NCBI GenBank assembly: GCA_012861695.1
Contig: JAAOOA010000266.1
Span: 394,618-458,617 of the forward strand
DNA length: 64,000 bases
Direction: 5' to 3'
Source of the DNA: Trematomus loennbergii
Lineage: Eukaryota > Chordata > Actinopteri > Perciformes > Nototheniidae
Each line of letters opens with the position of its first letter. Position 1 is the first letter of the stretch. The position numbers were made by a program, and so were the translations under genes. Shown piece by piece: positions 11,767-23,136 of this stretch. The notes beneath the pieces are model-generated. The model made no database searches, was not told the origin of the DNA, and saw only the letters and a program-made list of their open reading frames with translations.

Positions 11767-12553
11767 CAGGGTCGGCAACCCTAGTGTGCCACCGTAACCA
11801 GTGGCACACTAGGAATAAGTGGAATAAGTGTGCAAAATATTTAAATTTTATTTTCGGATCCTGAACGAGACCGTCATGACACTTTTCTCTGTGTGCGGCA
11901 AAACAAGCTCGCCAAAATGGCTTCACCAGTCTGGCAGTATTTTAAGGTGTCCGAAAATGACAATAAAATAGCGGTGCAACGTGTGAAGCAGAAATCCTGC
12001 AGCTCCACCCGCTGTGACGGACCAGTGAGCGGAACACACATTAAGTTAGACCTAACACACTTAGCTATTTGATCTACCTCTGGAACTAGTTATAAATATA
12101 TGTATTCTTCACTGTCGGGTCACTCATTACTGGATCAGTGAGCTGCAGGAGATACTGACGGGCTGTCAGGAGAGAAGAGAGGGGGAGAGAGGAAAAGAGA
12201 GCGCTTCCGCTCATTTCTCCCGTGTTATTATCTAAAGTTAATGTAAACTTGAATAATGTACTTCATTTGAATGTAACAATTATGTTGGTTGTTGTTTGTG
12301 GAAGCGCCAGTGAATGAGCCCCATTAACTGAGTTTTCAACATTTCTTTAAATGGAAGATCCCCATAGGCCCCGCCCTCTCGATCGGATCGGCGATCGGAG
12401 CATCCCTAATGTAAGTTGCGCTGACAGGTCCACACACTGCTTCCCCGCAGCGAGGCTCCCCCGCCCTCCCGTTGATAATTCACGATCGTCGGCACGCTGA
12501 TAACATTTTTTTTTTTGAATTGCACTTCATATCAAAAAGGTTGCCGACCCCTG
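11767..12553 (+). mobile_element. Non-autonomous hAT MITE with exact 8-bp duplication
   Basis: Ends CAGGGTCGGCAACC and GGTTGCCGACCCCTG are inverted. The element is flanked by a perfect 8-bp duplication GTGTATGG (11759-11766 and 12554-12561), diagnostic of hAT insertion. Excising it with one copy of the duplication restores the LINE reading frame (CSVYG then VEHDI). It encodes no transposase. The interior includes a CTGACGGGCTGTCAGGAGAG phrase also present near 24436. Confidence 0.9.
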
Positions 12554-12848
12554 GTGTATGGTGTGGAACATGACATCAAATACAACGCCAGTAAGAGTGC
12601 TGTCATGATCTTTAGAACCAAAGAGGATAAATGTCTAAAATGTCCTGATTTTAAATTGTCTGATATTAATCTTAGTGTCTGTAATAAGTTAAAATATCTT
12701 GGACACTTTATTACAGAACAAATTACAGATGATGAAGATATTTATAGGCAATGCCGCATGATGTATGCACAAGCAAACATTCTCCTACGTAAGTTTAGTG
12801 CATGTACAGATGGAGTGAAGATGTCTCTGTTCAGAGCATATTGTACAC

Positions 12849-13057
12849 TATTTGAACTATTCACATCTTAAACTGCACTGTAACTTTTAACTTTTATCCA
12901 TGTATTTTTTCTTTTAATGTTTATTTTATTATCTTTTCTTTTTAATGACTGATTTTAAATGCCATTTTCATAATGTCTTCCATTTTTGTAAAGCACTTTG
13001 AATTGCCTTGTGTTGAAAGGTGCTATATAAATAAACTTGCCTTGCCTTGCCTTGCCT
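12849..13057 (+). mobile_element. 5'-truncated LINE 3' tail with (CTTGC)n
   Basis: A 209-bp insertion flanked by TACAC on both sides (12844-12848 and 13058-13062). It ends in GTGCTATATAAATAAACTTG followed by a CTTGC tandem tail, the look of a fish L2-type LINE (or its SINE parasite) 3' end. It sits inside the older LINE coding sequence, which resumes in frame straight afterwards. It carries no coding sequence. Confidence 0.8.
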
Positions 13058-13176
13058 TACACCACTCTATACTGCACATTTGTGGTCAAACTACAGAAAA
13101 GCAAGTTTACGGAAACTTCAAGTAGCTTATAATGATGCCATGAGAATATTGCTGAAGAGACCTCGATGGTCTAGGG

Positions 13177-13600
13177 CAGGGGTCTCCAACACGTCGATCG
13201 CGAGCTACCGGTAGCTCGCAAGCCCTCAATAAATAGCTCGCCAAGCAAATCCAAAATGTATAAAATACACCAAAAATAAAGGAAATGTAATTAAAAGAAT
13301 CTACCTTATGCATAAACGAAACCTCAATCATAGCGAACTCTATCTACTTACTACAACTCTATATCTATCTAACACCCCTCCTCCCCCCCCCCCCACCCCC
13401 CACCCCCACAATGAATATCGACCAATCACGTTCTTGCTTGATTTGCGGGACCAGCGTTGCAGTCGGGAAGAAAAGCAATGTGGAGCGGCAGCTCACCGCT
13501 TCATAAGGAGTTGAACCTTTCCTTCTGGCAGAATCAACACATCAGCCCCATTGAACAGCCTATCATGCAGCCTATACAACACATGAGGGGCAGAGCTTTA
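13177..13600 (+). mobile_element. hAT-like element 5' end
   Basis: Starts CAGGGGTCTCCAACACGTCG, then GATCGCGAGCTACCGGTAGC. This is a hAT-type end related to the one at 17944 (CAGGGGTAACCAACAGGTCG). It inserted into the LINE right after codons for RPRWS. A poly-C/CA-rich stretch lies at 13377-13410. I could not find the opposite end before the LINE resumes at about 15275; later insertions occupy that space. Confidence 0.6.
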
Positions 13601-14554
13601 GGCCCCGCTCACACGAGGCCGTTTGCGTTTTATGCACAGTATTCGTATTCAAAAAAGTCTTCCGTTCACATGCATTTGTTTCATTTAACGTGTCTGTTCA
13701 AACGAGGCCGCTGGAAACTCTGTAGTACATATGCTGGGACTGTAAGTGGCGCTGTAACTTCCGCCAATATACACCAAAAGCCCGAAGAAGAGCAGCCTGC
13801 AGCAGCCCCGCAGCAATGTTGCCATGGCTACCCTTCTGTTTAAGCCCTGAAACTGAAACTGAAACTGAAAGAAACCGAATCTGTTGTTGCTGATGGTTGT
13901 GGTAGAGGAGCTGTATATTTTTGCACTAATATCTGTAGCATGGTCAGTAGCAGTAGCACTAGCAGTAGCTACTGACAGGAGGAAGTCAGTGTGTGTGGCG
14001 ATTGCTGGTATTCAGCGGGATATAGTAATTTCCTCAGCATATGGATAAATGCTACGGGGAAGTTAACTGAAAGAAACCAAGAAGCACGTCTCTGTGGATA
14101 TTGCATCGAGAGGACGGCTCAGAAAGAGAGATATTCTCTACAAACACCGGGTGAGATCCTCCTTTGTCAATATAATGGATCAATGCATGAAATCTGACTC
14201 TGTTTATTTTGTTTAAGGAGTATATTGGGCGTTAACAATTCTGGTTTGCCTTTTATAATATTATTTCATTCAAGAACCCCTTGTGCGTTTAATTAACACA
14301 GCTATTTTTGATAGTTGCTAGTACAGCAGTGAGCAGGAGAGGCGGGGCTATCCTATTTTTCCAGGCAATATTCGTATAGAGGCGATTAAACGGACTCGGT
14401 TGACCCCCCAGAGCGTTTCGTTTGCAAATCTATCCACCTTGGGACCCGTTATCGTTTGTGTGGTCAGTTTCTATCGGCCTCGTCTAAATAATAGGGCTAT
14501 ACGCACGCGAAACTATGCAGATACAAGCCGTATTCTCCTCGTGTAAACGGCGCC
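13601..14554 (+). mobile_element. Harbinger-like non-autonomous element, copy 1
   Basis: A 954-bp element flanked by TTA on both sides (13598-13600 and 14555-14557), the 3-bp target typical of PIF/Harbinger. The ends are GGCCCCGCTCACACGAGGCC and its imperfect inverse CTCGTGTAAACGGCGCC. An inverted relative lies at 24907-25857 and shares, for example, CACAAGGGGTTCTTGAATG and GCCATGGCAACATTG-type phrases. No transposase or Myb-like gene is present. Superfamily is inferred from the target size and end shape. Confidence 0.65.
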
Positions 14555-14609
14555 TTACTCTGTGTGTGTTGCAACTTGCATATATATTGCACTTGACGCA
14601 CACACACGC

Positions 14610-15160
14610 AAGGCGTAATTTCCACTGGGGACAGTCCCCCCCACTTTTCGAAATCCCGTTTGTGTCCCCCCACTTTACAAATATTTTTATTTTATTTTTT
14701 TAACGCAAGCCGTCATCGCCACGGAGGAGCACACAGTCTCAGTGAGCGAGAGCGAGAGCGAGAGAGAGAGAGAGCACACCTTTAATATAGTTGTAACAAA
14801 TAAAGTAAGAAATCATTCCAATGTGTACTATATTGTATTTAAAAGGGGAGTGATTAGTAAAATATGCATAAATAAAAAGAAAGAATGCTATAGGTAACAT
14901 AAGATAAGAATAACCAAGTTTAAATGATTTGTTATTGGTTGTGATCATATTCTGAAGATGTTTGGATTATTGAAAAGTATACAGCTCTCTTTCATCTGAG
15001 TGTTGAGAGCTGTATCCATCAATTCATGTTGTGCTCAAAGTGCTCCAGATTGATGCATTTAACTTCAACATTTAAAAAAACATCTTCTCGGGGGTGCATG
15101 CCCCGGACCCCCCTAGAGGAGGAGAGGTCCACCCCCAAATAAAGCAGGTTAAAATAATTA
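14610..15160 (-). mobile_element. hAT MITE fragment (inverted)
   Basis: The segment matches, in reverse, the interior of the hAT MITE at 58410-59430 and the fragments at 6790-6900 and 62880-63100. Shared phrases in this orientation are CCAGATTGATGCATTTAACT, AAAAGGGGAGTGATTAGTAA and CATGCCCCGGACCCCCC. A GAGAGC-rich microsatellite lies at 14742-14775. The ends are not defined. Confidence 0.6.
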
Positions 15161-15634
15161 AATTGCATACATGTTCTTTTAGTAAACACTGAAAACGGGT
15201 CCCACAGACCCAAACAGCACACAAAGGTTAAAGGTCAGCATATAATAATGTTAAAATGTGCTAAATATATACACTGCAAAACATTTTTGTGGCTGCAGGA
15301 GTCAATACTCTTCAAGCTGTTTTAAGAAATCTCAATGTATTTGCCGGCTTAATGACTCTGATAATGAAATCCTCTTGGCCTTATCAAACATAAGGTTTAG
15401 TACTACACGCTACCAATCACAGCTGTGGAGACATTGGTATAGTTGTCTCTTTGTAGGACACTGATTTAAATTATTCTTTTTTTATGCTGTGTATGTAATT
15501 TGTGATATGTAATGCCTTGTCTTTTATCTGGACCCTGAGTCTGTAATTAAGTTTTCATTCATTCATTCATAAAAACCTTCATAACACACAAGGGGACTGG
15601 TAATAACCGGAAAAGCATGACATGGGACCTTTAA

Positions 15635-17943
15635 ATCAAATGTGTGTCATATCAGAGCAAAAAAGCAGCTAGATGGCGGGTCTTTCGAAGAAATGCAGTG
15701 TTATTCATTAAAACGCACCAAATAATTCCAAACATAATTAAATCAATTTTTACTAATATGTGATTGCATTCAGAAAATATTCTCTTGTTTTTGGAAAGAT
15801 CAGGTACTTGTTCATTCATTGACGTTGCTGAGTGCATGTGATTGGCTGAAAATGCAGGTGTGGTGTCTTTATTGATTTATTATATGAAAAAAGGTCAATC
15901 TGAGAAAAAAACACCAATAAATAAGACAGAAAAATAGTCAGTTTTAAATACAAAACGCTATGATGAAATACAATTAAACTCCAATAAAATGTGGGATTAT
16001 GAAGACAGAATAATGAAATTATATTTAAAAATGAGTGGAGTTTAAACAATTTCTTTAATAAATTAATTATATTTTAACGCTTAATTCATATGATTATATA
16101 TTTCAATATGATTTTTTATTTATATTCTATTTAACATGTTGGTGCTTCATAACCTGTCCTGATTCAGTTGTACCATGGATCTTCCATGTGGTTAGCTACC
16201 TGGTGGTGAAGGTGCCAGGTGTTCCTCTGCTGAGGAAGAGGCTCAGTGAGGAAGAGATCGGGGTCATGAAACAGTGCATATTTTAACACATTTGTTTAAA
16301 GCCACTCATTCCCAGGGCTGCTTATGGCGCTTTTCCACTGAAGCACGTAGCACGCTTTTTTTTGCTTTTCCACTTGGGGTAGTTCCGGCTACTCTTTCAC
16401 CTTTTTTCTGGCCCTCCAAAATCGAGGTTCTTACCGGGCCAACAACCGGGCTGAATATGCTAAACTAGTGAGGTAAACACTCTCGACTGCTGATTGGTCA
16501 GAGAGAATCGCTTGCAAGAGGGCTACAACTACAACAAAATGAACATATTTTACCCTGATTTAATTGTAATACGCGTTTCAAAGACGGCAGGTGAAAAACC
16601 TTTTAAAATGCGTGTTTTTCTGAATGGAGATCGGATCGATCAGGCTAAGCTAACATAGCTTACTTTCAGTCTCATGCATCTTCAGAGGATCTGTCTCCTC
16701 ACATGTGATCCATGCTCTGCATTGTTTGTTTATGTTCTGTCAAGTGCCGCTTATTTTTAGTTCTCTCTTTGCGAGTCAAAGCCAGTTGATCCACGCTGAC
16801 AGTCTACTCAAGAGGATGAGTGTGTAGGGTGGACTGTGTGTGTTTATGTGTGTGTATTGCGTAAATTATGTGTGAGCTGTCATCACCGATGAACGCATCT
16901 AACACAGAAGTCAGCGCCTGCCTATAGAGCCAGTGTATCATTGCGTGAAGAATACCGTCACTGTAAACAATGCGACGCTGTAACACATAGGTGCGGAGAC
17001 ACACACTTCAACATTCACAGCAGCTGGTTCACCCCTAGGTAAAGGGTTACATGTGAAATCAAGTGACTTATGTTCCTGTGAATGTAAAAACCTCCCTCAA
17101 ATCAGTGGAACTCAAAGGGAAGGTGCCGGGGAGCGTGTGAAGCTTGAACAAATCTACCTCTTGTTGTTCGTCTGTCAGATGGAGGATGTGTGATGCTTTC
17201 AATTCCAGAGGTGTAACTTTGTTCAGATGAAAGCCTGATGATTTTATTATACCTCCTGTGTATGGTTTGCGTTGCTCTGATCCTTGAAGGCAGTGTGCAG
17301 ATTATTAAATAATGTTTGAGGGGAGCCCATCCCTGTCACTGAATGTTAGAGATTTGTGATGCAGGATCCAGAATAAAGTTCTTGCCTCACCTGCTTAATG
17401 GAACGGTTAAATATGTTCACCAGACACATTGGAAAGACTTTATTTGATATTGACAAACGTATTATCTTATATATGGGCTTGTGTTTTACGGATTTTTAAA
17501 AGAAAGCTTAGTTGCTACATTATTTGACTCAAGTCAAGACAAAATGTTATGGGAATGTCTTATCAGTGGTAATGGTTAACATTGTAAAACTTCTTCAAAG
17601 GGTGCTATATTAAACAAATCAGAGTACTCCTGCTCTCGGAGCTGCTGCTACTAACACCCAGCCAAAACATTCCCCTGTTCTTCCATAATGAGGGTGCCTA
17701 CACATTGCATTTATTTGTATTGCAACTTCCATGCAACCTTTGACTGTCATCTAGAGTATAACTGGTAGACCCAAATTCAGGAAACTGCAGGCAACAACAA
17801 CATTAAACAGAAACACATTTTATTCAGGCACAGTGCAGGCAAGGCAAAACAGAACTTCATGTAACAACACAGAGGGATCCAATAGGTATCCAACAGAGAA
17901 CAAAAAAAAAGTAGCATGAATGTTATCTGTCATCCATCTAGAT
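15635..17943. other. Non-coding intronic sequence
   Basis: No gene is recognised. At 16160-16290 an open segment reads SYLVVKVPGVPLLRKRLSEE and has an exon-like look, but it has no convincing splice sites or identifiable homologue. At 16326-16470 a phrase GGCGCTTTTCCACTGAAGCA begins what may be a fish repeat family; its other end was not located. A TG-rich stretch lies near 16830-16860. Confidence 0.4.
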
Positions 17944-20554
17944 CAGGGGTAACCAACAGGTCGATCGCGATCGACTGGTCGATCTTCAAAGCCTTCACTG
18001 TCGATCCCTAGCATTTAAAAAAAATAATAATAATATTTTCCAAAATAAAAATTTTTCCAAAAAAAAATATTTTCCAAAAAAAAAGAAAATGTTCATGCTC
18101 TGGTTGGTTGGTTGTTTAAAAAAACTTTTTAGACCTAGCTCTGGTTTGTTGATTTGAATCACGCACAGGTCATTTTACAAACTCCAATTGGTTATTAGAT
18201 ATGTTGACGTCTATGAATTGCTGCATGCAATTGTGGGTGGGGTTAAAAAAAAATCGTATTTTAACGGTCATCTTGAGGAGTAAATTAAACTGTACCAAGT
18301 TCTGCTAATCTTTAACCAACATCGATATGGCTGAGGGTCCGGCGAAAAAGAAATCAAAAACGTATTATTTCCACCCGGAATGGGAGCATGAATTTATTTT
18401 CACATCAGCGAAAGAGAAGACTATATGCCTCATATGCCAACAGGCGGTAGCCTTGCGAAACGGGGCAACCTGGAGCGCCATCATGCGAGCACCCATGGTA
18501 AATTCAAAGACTTATATCCACTCAACAGCGCATTAAGAACCAAAAGAATTGATGAACTGAAAAGAGGACTAAAAGCACAGCAGTCACTTTTCATCGCGCC
18601 TACAGCAAAGAGCAATGCAGCAACAGAAACGTCCCTCCGGATTAGCCATATTTTCGCTCAGCACAAAAAACCATTTACGGATGGTGAGATGATTAAAGAA
18701 GCAATGAGCGCCACAGCTGACGTCTTGTTTGCGGATTTCAAAAACAAAGAGGACATAAAAGCAAGGATAAAAAGTGTACCACTTGGTGCACCTACTGTAG
18801 CCAGAAGAGTCGAGTCATTGTCCGAAGATGTATCCCAGCAAGTATTAAAAGACTTGTCTCTCTCGGAATACTTTTCAGTTCAATTTGACGAGTCTACCGA
18901 TGCCACAGACACAGCCCAGCTAGGTGTGTTTGTCCGAATGGTTTTCACGGATTTTACTATCAAGGAGGCCTTTCTTGCCCTTATCCCATTGCAAGAAAGA
19001 ACCAGGGTGAGGATGTGTACAAGGCATTCAAGGACTATGTTCGTGAGTACAAGATTCCCATTCATAAAATAGTGTCCTTCACAACCGATGGGGCACCAGC
19101 GATGCTCGGTGTTCGTTCAGGATTTGTTGCGCTGTGCAGAAAAGACCCAGACTTTCCACCATTTGTAAACTATCACTGTGTGATACATCAACAGGCATTG
19201 GCAGCTAAAGCAATTGACATGTCACATGTAATGAATGTTGTTGTTATTTAAGTCTTTATTGGATGAGCTCGACTCTGTGTATGGAGATTTGATCCTTCAC
19301 GCAGATGTAAGGTGGCTCAGTCGGGCAAGGTGCTCCAGCGTTTTCTGGATTTGCTGCCAGAGATCATCAGTTTTCTGAAGTCGAGGAACGAGGAGTATGA
19401 GCAGCTGTCCGACGATACTTGCTTATTGGACTTGGGGTTCCTTACCGATCTGACTGCAAAACTCAATGACCTTAACCGAGAATTGCAAGGGAAAGACCGA
19501 GAGCTTGGTCACATGATTAGCGCAGTGGAGGCATTCAAAGTGAAGCTCAGTTTGTGTACCACTCAGTTAAGACATGCGAGGCTGACACACTTCCCAAATC
19601 TTAAAAAGGAGTCACAAAACCTCACAGACAAAACTGCTTTCCATCCTGAACAATTCTGCGCCCATTTGAACAAACTGACATCAGAATTTGGTGCTCGATT
19701 TGTGGAGCTACAAGACATGGGCAAGTAGTTGGTTTTGTATCAAACCCTTTCCTCAGCGTTGACATTGAACAGCTGTCAGCTAAAATGCAGGAGGTGTTTA
19801 CATTACCTATGGGTGTTGACATGGAGATCATTGAAATGCAAAGCGACATTGAATTGAAGGCCAGAGCAAGAGATCAGGACTTTTGGTCACTCGTGAGTAG
19901 AGAGAGGTATCCACTGATTGTGTCATGTGCGCTTAAACTGAAGGCCTACTTTGGCTCCACATACTTATGTGAAACGGCCTTTTCACAAATGAAAATAATT
20001 AAATCCAAGTATAGAACTCGTATGACTGACGCACATCTTACTGACTGCCTCCGGCTGGCAATCACTAACTATCAGCCAGATTTCAAAAGGCTTACAGATA
20101 ATGTGCAGTCACAGCAGTCTCATTAAAGGCAGGCTGATAGAGCAACGTGAGCATTGAAAATATATTGTGCATTGAACAGAGAAACTTAATATGGATTACA
20201 TTGAACTGTAGGCTAATATCTGTACATGTGAATATTACTAATTGAACTGAGAAACTAAATATAGTGCATTGAACAGATACTGTAAATATTAATAGTTTGT
20301 ATTGAACAGATATGCCTACCGTAAATATGAATACTGTACATTGCACAGATAACTGTGCATAACTGTGTCTTTATTTGTGTGCATCTTTACACGTACATTG
20401 AGCCTGTTGTAACATAAATTGATTGCAAAAATAAATATGACGATGAATCGTCTTACTCCTAAGTGTTTTTTTTGGAAGATATCGGATTGGTAGATCTCGG
20501 TTTATATTTTGGAATAAAAAGTGATCTTGGGCTTGAAAAGGTTGGTTACCACTG
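17944..20554 (+). mobile_element. hAT transposon with decayed transposase
   Basis: A 2.6 kb element with inverted ends: CAGGGGTAACCAACAGG at the left, and GGTTGGTTACCACTG at the right, which reads CAGTGGTAACCAACC in reverse. The flanking 8-mers atctagat and caccagat match at only five positions, so any target duplication has decayed. The interior from 18327 to 20126 encodes a hAT transposase in several frames. Complete ends plus the coding region indicate a formerly autonomous copy. Confidence 0.85.
18327..20126 (+). pseudogene. hAT transposase pseudogene (GTF2IRD2/ZBED-related)
   Basis: The coding remnant starts MAEGPAKKKSKTYYFHPEWE and carries a BED/C2H2-like finger (CLICQQ, then in the next frame LERHHASTH). 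It continues with the catalytic-domain segment YFSVQFDESTDATDTAQLGV at about 18870-18930, and the segment VSFTTDGAPAMLGVRSGF at about 19071-19125 followed by HCVIHQQALAAKA. The C-terminal dimerisation segment is STYLCETAFSQMKIIKSKYR at 19950-20010. At least four frame changes (near 18430, 19000, 19250 and 19730) break it. The domain order and wording resemble hAT/Charlie-derived vertebrate proteins such as GTF2IRD2 and ZBED5. It cannot make a full transposase as it stands. Confidence 0.85.
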
Positions 20555-20756
20555 CACCAGATGTTTGCTAAAGGAATAGACATGTACTGATATTATGTGA
20601 AGTTGTAGATGTTTGTCTTAGAGGTCACCTATTATGCAAAATGTATTCTATACATAAATATGTGGCCCGGTGTTAGGGCTGCACGATTTTGGGAAAAAAT
20701 CGAATTGCGATTTTTCTGACAAATATTGCGATTGCGATTCGATTTGCGATATTTGT

Positions 20757-20913
20757 TTTTAAGCGACCCAACGGAAGTTTATTGTAAAATGCGGCCATAT
20801 CTCCGGCTAGGAAGGTCGCATCAACATGCTCCCGTCTCTAGCACCCCTGCAGCCCGAGCTACGAGTGAAATAACTAAACTTACATGAAACTTCCGTTGGG
20901 TTGCTTTAAGGTC
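20757..20913. mobile_element. Small inverted-repeat element nested in hAT
   Basis: About 150 bp with inverted ends GCGACCCAACGGAAGTTT (from 20762) and AAACTTCCGTTGGGTTGC (to about 20908), each followed outward by TTTAA. The structure is that of a MITE with a TTTAA or TTAA target. No coding capacity, family unknown. Confidence 0.6.
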
Positions 20914-21065
20914 AAGCTTCAGTTTAAGACTCACCCTGTAATAGATGTAAAACATGTGATGGAGCATTACTAACCTGACTCAGATGCTTTGTTTCACCAA
21001 ACCATCTAGGAAAGCTCCATTGGAAGCCATTTGGAAAGGGCAGGCACTTTCAAAAATACTTGGCA

Positions 21066-22293
21066 GCAGGCACGTGCACACATAGACATCAAAGTGGGCT
21101 TAAGCCCCGTCCCTTTTTTTCCCCCCCTTTTTAATTTTTATAAATGAACATATATCTACTGCTGTTTGCGCAAAGTTTCCCTTTCCAAAAATATATTGAT
21201 TGAATACAAAATTAAAATATCAGGTCGGGAGATTAGACTGTGAAGCTCCGATGCTCTCTCTACCCTCCCTCCCTCCCTCCACGTCTCCTGCACAGCGGTG
21301 CAGACATCGGCAGTCCCTTCAGACAGACAGGTAGCAGCACCTCCCACTTTACTGGCCCATGTTATGCTGGCTTTTCTTGGCTTGTTTGAAGGTGAGTGGT
21401 GATTAACAAATTACTAAACTGCCAGTGCCTCGAGTTTACAGCTAATTAGCTAAAAGACAATAACAAATATAGTTAACTAAGGTAGGCTACTAGCTAATGG
21501 ATAAGTTAGCTCAAGGTTTAGCTAAGACAATTTATCATGGGCCTACAGGCTAATGTACTGTACTTAAGGGGAACACTTAAAGTGAATACAGTAAAATGTG
21601 TATCTAATAACGTCATCACAATCGCCACATTGATATGCAAATTAGGCGTTAACTAGGCTTAATTAAAATGCGCTAATTTGCATGCAGTTACCAAGGCATT
21701 GCAGGTGAAAAGGATAAAACAAAAAAACATATCACCTCACAACTTCCCCAGATAGTTACTTACGTCAAGTTAGTATTTTCCCCTGAAATGTTATGTTTAA
21801 ATGCAGATTAGCTTTAAATCTATAGATGAATTCAGACATGGTAGTAAAACGAACACCATTTATATGTGTTTCTTGGAAGTTTTATTTCCATTAGAGTGAA
21901 AGAAAACATGGAAGCAAAATAGACCAAAATAACAAGTACATGAAAAAACGCCTGTAATCTTTTTGCCTGTAATGTCCTTAAACATTAACTTCATAATTTT
22001 GAATGTTGGCTGCTCATTTAACTATTAATTGTACTAGTTTGTTGTCTGCTCTTGTGCTTAGTGAATACTAAAGAAGGACATCTCTGTGGTAGCTGATTAT
22101 TTTGTAGAATTCTGTTGAGTATTAAACAATTGCGTGAGTGTGAGGGTATTCAAATAAATTGGTCAGTAAGTCAGAGATGTGCAACTATATTTAACTTTTT
22201 GTTATAAAACACTTTTTTATAAATGATTATGGGAAGTGCCCTTTTTCTCACTTGAGCACCCGCCCCCCAAAATGTCTGTGCACGTCCCATGTG
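21066..22293. mobile_element. Nested element with GTGCACG ends
   Basis: Inverted outer sequences GGCACGTGCACACATAGACA at the left and AATGTCTGTGCACGTCCC at the right enclose about 1.2 kb. A GGGCTTAAGCCCC palindrome lies next to the left end, and GAGCACCCGCCCCCC next to the right. The exact boundary and target duplication are unclear. No open frame resembles a transposase; a CCCT microsatellite lies at 21263-21280. Confidence 0.5.
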
Positions 22294-22448
22294 GAGCACA
22301 GCACTTCTGATTGGTGTGGATGACTGACAGACAAGAAGAACCAAAACAAAACAAAAAATGTTAAAAAAAATCGCAGGCTTTGCGATTTGATAATCGCATC
22401 ATTTCAAATCGCGATTTCGATTTAAAATCGATTAATCGTTCAGCCCTA

Positions 22449-23136
22449 CCCGGTGTGCAGGGGTCAAATTGGGCTGGGGCTGTCCGGGCACAAAGGACGA
22501 TGCTCTGACACTCATCACCCTCGCAAATGTATCATATGTTTACAAAAACCGATATATCTATATGTTAAAACTTTTCTCGTTCTTAACATAGACTATATTT
22601 ATGTGTTGACTTTACTTTAAAATAGCGGCTCCTCTGTGCGAAGAGGACAAACATAGGGGATTTATAATGGACGCAAGCCTCACCACAGAGACTGTGCAGC
22701 GGTTTGTTGGTTCAACCTGACATACATGTGCACACTGAAATATGATCGTCAGACACACGAGACATGCCAAACACACACATGAACCTCTTTCAGATCCTTA
22801 ACGCAGTAAAGTGCAAGCTGCTAATGAGCCACCCATGCATACAATTGTCTAATCTCATAAGCAGGAAGTGTGTAAAGAGGTAAGGTAATCTGGTATTATG
22901 TGTGCCTTTGTAAAGTGGCTTTTTTTGTATGTGTTGTGTGTGTGTACACACACACAGTGTCCTCCTCCAGTTTTTGGCCTGTCACATACATGTCATGGTT
23001 GGCCTGGGATCAGTTTCTCTCTGTGGCAGGCTGCATGACGGAGCCTGTTCATATTTCAGACACGCGATGTGTCCAACACGGAATTGAACACTTAGTGAAG
23101 TTGCCACTGTCACTCACTGTCTTCCTGATTTCAGTG
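22449..23136. repeat. Fragment of a dispersed repeat, otherwise non-coding
   Basis: The first ~220 bp match 28650-28850 in the same orientation (GGACGATGCTCTGA, TCATCACCCTCGCA, CTTTCTCGTTCTTAA, TTTACTTTAAAATAGC). The rest is unassigned, with a short TG/CA run at 22927-22957. Confidence 0.5.

Larger units (their letters stand above)
11582..15567 (+). pseudogene. 5'-truncated LINE (reverse transcriptase) inside the MITE
   Basis: A non-LTR retrotransposon remnant is recovered by joining four pieces: 11582-11766, 12554-12848, 13058-13176 and about 15275-15567. The first encodes LFNLYIDDLSKRLKACNTGC and the RT active-site region YANDLVVLSPSS (normally YADD, so one catalytic Asp is changed). The second continues VEHDIKYNASKSAVMIFRTK and KLKYLGHFITEQITDDEDIY. 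The third reads LYTAHLWSNYRKASLRKLQV. The fourth holds the C-terminal end RYQSQLWRHWYS and a 3' UTR ending in (ATTC)n. The endonuclease and most of RT are missing, so it is 5'-truncated. The clade was not determined. Reading frame resumes correctly across the hAT and LINE-tail insertions. Confidence 0.75.
10952..15634 (+). mobile_element. TTAA-flanked MITE copy 3, split by nested insertions
   Basis: Third copy of the MITE family. TTAA lies at 10952-10955 and 15631-15634, with AGGTCCCATGTCATGGCC at the left and AAAAGCATGACATGGGACCT at the right. The MITE reads continuously from 10952 to about 11581 (...TTTGCAGACCATTTACAT) and resumes at about 15568 (CTTCATAACACACAAGGGGA), exactly where an uninterrupted copy would continue. 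The ~4 kb between is a LINE with further elements inside it. The interior includes a GC-rich block with ATTGGTC...GGACCAAT inverted segments at 11340-11440. Confidence 0.8.
20674..22448 (+). mobile_element. Non-autonomous hAT with CCCGGTGT duplication
   Basis: A 1,775-bp element starting TAGGGCTGCACGATTTTGGG and ending CGATTAATCGTTCAGCCCTA, flanked by a perfect 8-bp duplication CCCGGTGT (20666-20673 and 22449-22456). Both ends are rich in short inverted CGATT/AATCG words. No transposase is encoded. It has received two later insertions, a small TTTAA-flanked element (20757-20913) and a larger one (about 21066-22293). Its target was a repeat related to 28650-28850 (shared GGACGATGCTCTGA and CTTTCTCGTTCTTAA). 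Confidence 0.85.

Noticed and set aside
13457..13843. 128-codon open frame
   Set aside because: It crosses the boundary between a hAT end and the Harbinger-like element, so it cannot be an ancestral gene.
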